64,000 nucleotides of DNA, taken from Steromphala cineraria (lineage: Eukaryota; Mollusca; Gastropoda; Trochida; Trochidae). A program made the translations under genes and the position numbers. The notes beneath the pieces are model-generated. The model worked only from the letters and a program-made list of their open reading frames with translations. It had not been told where the DNA came from and ran no database searches. Where the stretch lies: positions 53,173,727 through 53,237,726 of the forward strand of contig OU744732.1 in the NCBI GenBank assembly GCA_916613615.1, given 5' to 3'. This document shows, piece after piece, positions 59,161 to 64,000 of this stretch (position 1 is its first letter; every line of letters starts with the position of its first letter).

Positions 59161-62080
59161 CATTTTCAACCTACTCTATGTCAAATCCATTGTTATCAAT
59201 TGCGCACGTAAAATATCGGAAAAAAACAGCGAACCTTTTTAATGTGATATATTTGCAATAAAAAAGAGAGAAATAAATTCCAGGCGCATCGATCATCGTA
59301 TATGGATCATGCCTACATATACGATGGTTACAAACTATTCGCAACCAATTAAACTTCGAATGTGCAGCGCAAATGTGTACGTTTTTGTGGTTTTATCCTG
59401 TGTTGAGTTTTAATGTGTTGGGCTTTTAATACTTTAAGACTGATTTTGTTTATCTTCGTACATGAATGTCACGTTATGGTATAAATGGTTTCATTCCGTC
59501 GATATACTCAGTGACGATCTACACTGCCCTTAGTGCTTCATGGCTTTATATCAAATATGAGCCTTTAACAGAGTCTAAGTCCTAATCATGAAAGTCTAGA
59601 TTGAAATCAAAAGCATAAAGAAGAAAAAAATATGAATAAGTGTACAGTTAATATTTAGATATTTTATGGATTTCACTCTACAATACCCCTTACAAATAAC
59701 GCTTCTGTTAGACATAGAAAAAATAATACAGTATGTATAAAGATGGAGAGTATGAAATCCAGTAGCAAATGTTGCTCATATGGTGTCCAAGTTTTCAGAC
59801 ATTCTGTCAATTCATAAAATAGATATTCGTGTTTTATCACGTGTTTGACTGCAGATGAGATACCTCGTATTTTGTGATTCATACGTCAGTCACTGGAAAA
59901 CTATTCTGCTTTTGCGTGGCACCGTTTCAAAGTCTTGAAAACCTGGGACTAATTTTTCAATGTCCTCTCAGCTCTCTCATTTCCATTAATTGACCATCCA
60001 ACTCATGAAATTTATCCTCATGGCTTTCTAAATATGATATACTTATTTTGTCTTTAGCTTAACATAGATGTGATAAGTAAGACTTCAGTTTCGTCTCTGA
60101 AATAAACTTTAGCCAATAATACCCACATCTTAAAAAGTAGTATAAATTGAAAAAAACTCTCCGAAATTTCTTCCTTTTTTTCTTCTGAATTTCAGGTTAT
60201 TTTGGGATTATGTATAGACGAGCTTTTCATCTGTTCTTAGGGATTGAATAGCATGACAACTAGACTCGGAAATGGTCAATTACAATTATCATCTTAATTA
60301 TTTTTTTAAATGAAAAGGTGACTGAAAAATTACTGATGTACTTCAATTACCATTTCATACTTTCTACTTTGAGTATAGTCTTGCTATAGAGGCGTTTTAT
60401 CGAATTAAAGTCTGGTTTGACAGACACTTTAGACTGTAGTATAATTGTGACTTGAAAACAGTTGAGGCTCTCATTCAGCAACTCTAGATTTGACAGCATA
60501 CACACATGAAATATAAAGTTTTAAAAAATACTACGGAGAAAGGTTCAGCGTTAATTTGTGTTTATCTGATTTTGCCTACGTCTCGTTTCGCCTACATTTT
60601 GTAGGCAAAATTATATTCTAAATAAACCTAGCTTAACAGTTTTTCATATATGCTCATTCAAAAAAATATACATCATATTGAGCTAGACTTATTCAAATTG
60701 GCAATATGAGGTCATACCAATTATTTTGATAAATCCATCGACTAAATCTTAGTCCACGACATTCGCTGCAGTAGTGATAAACAGATTCTGTAACGAGATA
60801 CGCTAGTATGTAGAAATTATCTCCCAAACGATTGACCCTTGACCTCAATCTCAAAGCTACCAGTATTCCCTACTGGGTAAACATTATCAGCGTAATACAC
60901 CAGATGTGTTGTTATCGTTGGCAATTGATAACATATCACACACGCCGACTACATTCAAAGAAACGGTGTCATTATGTTTTTCCTGTTATCAACCTCTATA
61001 CAATTTCAGACAGAGAGCTTCAATATACATTTCCTTTATTTATGATACTTTTACGGAAGTTGTAGAGATTTGATACTCTTCCAAACAGTGAAGTGGGATA
61101 TTTAGGAATGGGTGTAAACGTTGTAACGACATAATAACAAAAACACTTTTTGATGAAATGAAATGGTTTACAAATTTTTTTAATTCTTCGTTGATAGGCT
61201 TCATTAAACAGAAGCCTTAATGTGGATTAGTTATATTCGGGATTTACTTATATAATCGATGTAAAAATTCTGTTTCTTGAAAAATCTGTTTTAATATTTT
61301 TATCGTTTAAATGAGTACACAAAATGATGTACACCTAGACAAAATTTCAGTCTCTGAAATGAAAATACATATTAAAATGTATTATTAAAATTGAAAGGAG
61401 CCCACTGAAGCTGTCCTGAAACTGCAGTGAGCTAGACTTGCTACAATTGTGCGGCAAGACTTGTGCGGTTGTTAGACAGACTAATGAACACCATGTACAG
61501 GTTAGTGTACAGATGAATTGGCATCAGACATGTGAGTTGTGTTTATATGAGAAATTCCAAAAAAAGCTAAATCCGTAAACCCCTTTCTTAAGAGGTGTAT
61601 AAAATATGCGACTACTCTAGGACCTCATAGAGAAACGTGGATTACCGTGACAAAGAAATAAACATTAGGAAAAAGCTTTCATACTAAGAAACTCTGTTCA
61701 TATACATAATGTTAGTCTGGTTAGGCTGACGAAAGATTAACATTTTTGTTCGTAATAAAAGACTTACAAGTCTACGTAGTGTAAACATTGATAAATCTGC
61801 AATATAGGTTAAGATGGCTCCGAGAGTGACTCACAACCCGTGATAACCCGTGAAGATTAAAGTTGTTAGGAAAAGAAGTATTTTGGTGCAACGTGCACAT
61901 TTTAACAGGCAGATATTTGCACCCGTCGACTTCGCTTTCTAGACTTGATTACGTCTTACAAACCATGAGGATACTAAACTTCATTCCGTGAAATACGAAT
62001 ATTATAGAAAGGGGTAACTATTTTGGTAGCTAATGAGCAAGAGCGAGCAAGATGTGATCTTCAGGAATCTGAATAATTCA
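59161..62080. other. Intergenic, no gene recognised
   Basis: AT-rich. No exon with domain homology and no long protein-like frame on either strand. Confidence 0.5.
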
Positions 62081-62195
62081 AAGTCTAGTTTATCTAAATG
62101 CACATTATTGTAATAAACACCGCTCTGTGTCGCTATTTAGTCTAATTTATCTTAATGTACATAATTGTAATAAAACACCGCTGTTTGTCGCTATT
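62081..62195. repeat. Tandem duplication of about 58 bp
   Basis: GTCTAGTTTATCTAAATGCAC...ACACCGCT(C/G)T(G/T)TGTCGCTAT occurs twice in a row. Confidence 0.85.
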
Positions 62196-63213
62196 CTAAT
62201 TAATGTATTCTACAGAGGTAACACAAGGCATACATTCCGATCTAGCCTCTGTCTAAATAAGAGCAGTTATCATGTTTCCAACACAATCGCTTATATAATT
62301 GCATTAGATATATCTGAAAGATTGAGCCGGCATTGAAAACTCTTCTCGCATGGAAGCTTGCTTGTTGTCACCGAGGTCATGCAATGATCCAGTCGCCAAA
62401 TCACGTGACCGAGTTCTGTAACGAAGTGTAATATTAGTGCATATTCGGAAAACGTAATTTTCCTGAAGCATACGGAAAATACCGAGGCTTTACTTAGATA
62501 ACCTTTGAAATAGCTGATTGCACAACTAACTTTGACTGTATCCAATAAGAACTCTCTATTTCAGTCTCTCAAAATGTTTTCACTACAAGAGTGGTTAGAT
62601 CAGATTTGTTACATGTTGACCATAATCTCCTAGAGGATACAATGAAGTCATGAGGAGCTATCAGCTTTGTCAGCTGGGGAATTGCCTTGCGTAAAACTTA
62701 GATACAAACATGACAAAATTTGTGAAAATTCCTGAAAGAAGTTCTGTTTCAGAAGCTCCCTGCATCGACGTTGTAACACGTGTTGTGCTCATTAAGCACA
62801 GAACCAACACTGTGGCACTGTTGTATACATTGCTGCCGAGTTTGAAGTTCTTGTATAAATAAGTACAATCCAGCATCAGTTTATGTGGCTTAGAATTAAG
62901 TAACCAGTTTGAAACACAAATGTACATGAAAGTAATTATGTAGCATGAAATAAGACAAAAGAAGTACTGTGAAGAAGATATATGGCTGATTTTACATAGA
63001 AGGATGTCCAAAGGTCAACTCTTGATAAATATGCAAAATTACTTGAACTCGGTTAAAGTGGAGATCGTTGCTCTGCAAAAGTAATATTTTCACATGTGCA
63101 TATATTGAAAGTATTTCACTACATATGTTTCAGCTAATAATTATCAATGTTGTATTACCCATATGATTTAACAAATATAGTTCTCTACTGATACCACACC
63201 TAGCTAGATCACG
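62196..63213. other. Intergenic, no gene recognised
   Basis: Open frames on the minus strand (62291-62545 and 62670-63011) lack recognisable motifs and are treated as chance. Confidence 0.45.
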
Positions 63214-63299
63214 AGAAGCTGAAATATGGCCCAAGCCTAGCTAGAAGTTGAAATATGGCCCAAGCCTAGCTAGAAGTTGAAATATGGCCCAAGCCTAGC
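63214..63299. repeat. Three tandem units of about 29 bp
   Basis: GAAGTTGAAATATGGCCCAA followed by GCCTAGCTA, three copies, the first slightly different. Confidence 0.9.
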
Positions 63300-64000
63300 G
63301 GTTGAGATCTAGATTGGAATGATATAAGAAGGGTTAAAAGCCAACCTTGGAAAGCATAGTGTAATGCTCGAAATCTTGTATATAGTAAAGCAAGCTCCCT
63401 CTAAACCTCCTAGTAGCAAATATGTTTAAGAATTACAACCAAGTCGATTATTAAGCGAGCTTAAAGGAATTCGAGTTACTATTTATAAACAGTTAAAGTA
63501 CTTTATTCCATATGTGATCATCTAGTATTCTATTAATCAATTCGACACGAACATTACAAGGGTGTTACTCATAATGATAAATACGACATAACGGATTAAT
63601 ACATTTTTAATCTTGCAGTGAATTTACAACTAGGCTAGACTTATATCCGGCTTCTGAAATAATAATTCTATAAATCGATTATACTTTTGAAAAGGAAAAG
63701 GAGCCTGTAAGAAATGGCTATTTATATACAAGTTCATTGTAGATCTAGACTTGCTCTTCCAGAGATTATGATTAGGAGAAAAGTTATAAATTTCAGTCTC
63801 GGTGTTAAACTGCCACTAGACTAAAGTTTAGTCCATGAAATATCTTAAATAAACACTATTATATACCTTCATCTATATTATTTTATATCTATAGGCTGTT
63901 CGTTTCATTTGTCATGATTATGTAATCAATGAATTAGGACATAGACTGTAGTAATGGCTCCTATTTAATACACAGTCATAAAGCAGGACTAATGGTCAAC
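63300..64000. other. Intergenic, nothing recognised
   Basis: AT-rich sequence to the window edge. Confidence 0.5.

Noticed and set aside
62670..63011. 113-codon minus-strand open frame
   Set aside because: Hydrophobic low-complexity start, no motif, no splice context; compatible with chance in AT-rich DNA.

Overview
The window is animal nuclear DNA: AT-rich, with widely spaced short exons bounded by GT-AG introns, a complete vigilin gene and a dense load of transposon relics. Repeat types point to a mollusc, probably a bivalve (inference): a transposon-like element with a 163-bp tandem core, terminal motifs such as GGCCAGATGAGCTAAAA and AAGGGGAGATAACTC, and many small foldback elements.

Layout. 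1 to about 6.5 kb holds a Ty3/gypsy-type LTR retrotransposon on the minus strand. It has a PNMA-like gag with a zinc knuckle, a canonical -1 slippery heptamer at the gag stop, and a pol frame (protease, reverse transcriptase, RNase H, integrase) open to the left edge apart from one TGA. 6.6-8.6 kb is a nest of palindromic repeats, a piggyBac-like MITE and a tRNA-derived SINE. 8.6-12.8 kb has no recognised gene. 13.05-18.87 kb (plus strand) is a multi-exon gene for an unrecognised acidic repeat protein. Its repeated amphipathic helices closely match the RII-binding helix of A-kinase anchoring proteins, and it carries an in-frame 11 x 10-residue minisatellite. 19-22.7 kb is intergenic and repetitive.

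22.7-46.1 kb is the vigilin (HDLBP) gene on the minus strand: 23 coding exons were mapped base by base, giving a 1,279-residue protein with 15 KH modules and a 17-glutamine tract in KH12. Its introns carry several local duplications that copy exon edges and splice sites. The most striking is about 35 units of about 66 bp repeating the KH4 exon end and its 5' splice site.

46-56 kb is mostly intergenic: a GACA microsatellite, a dead LINE 3' end, and a 0.44-kb tandem duplication with one MITE at its junction and an 80-bp foldback inside one copy. 56.5-57.7 kb holds two exons of a PLAC8-family gene on the minus strand. 58.2-59.2 kb is a TA-flanked DNA transposon. The rest, to 64 kb, shows only short repeats.

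The genes show no functional linkage, as is usual in an animal genome. The two most notable items are the AKAP-like repeat protein and the splice-site-bearing minisatellite in the vigilin intron.
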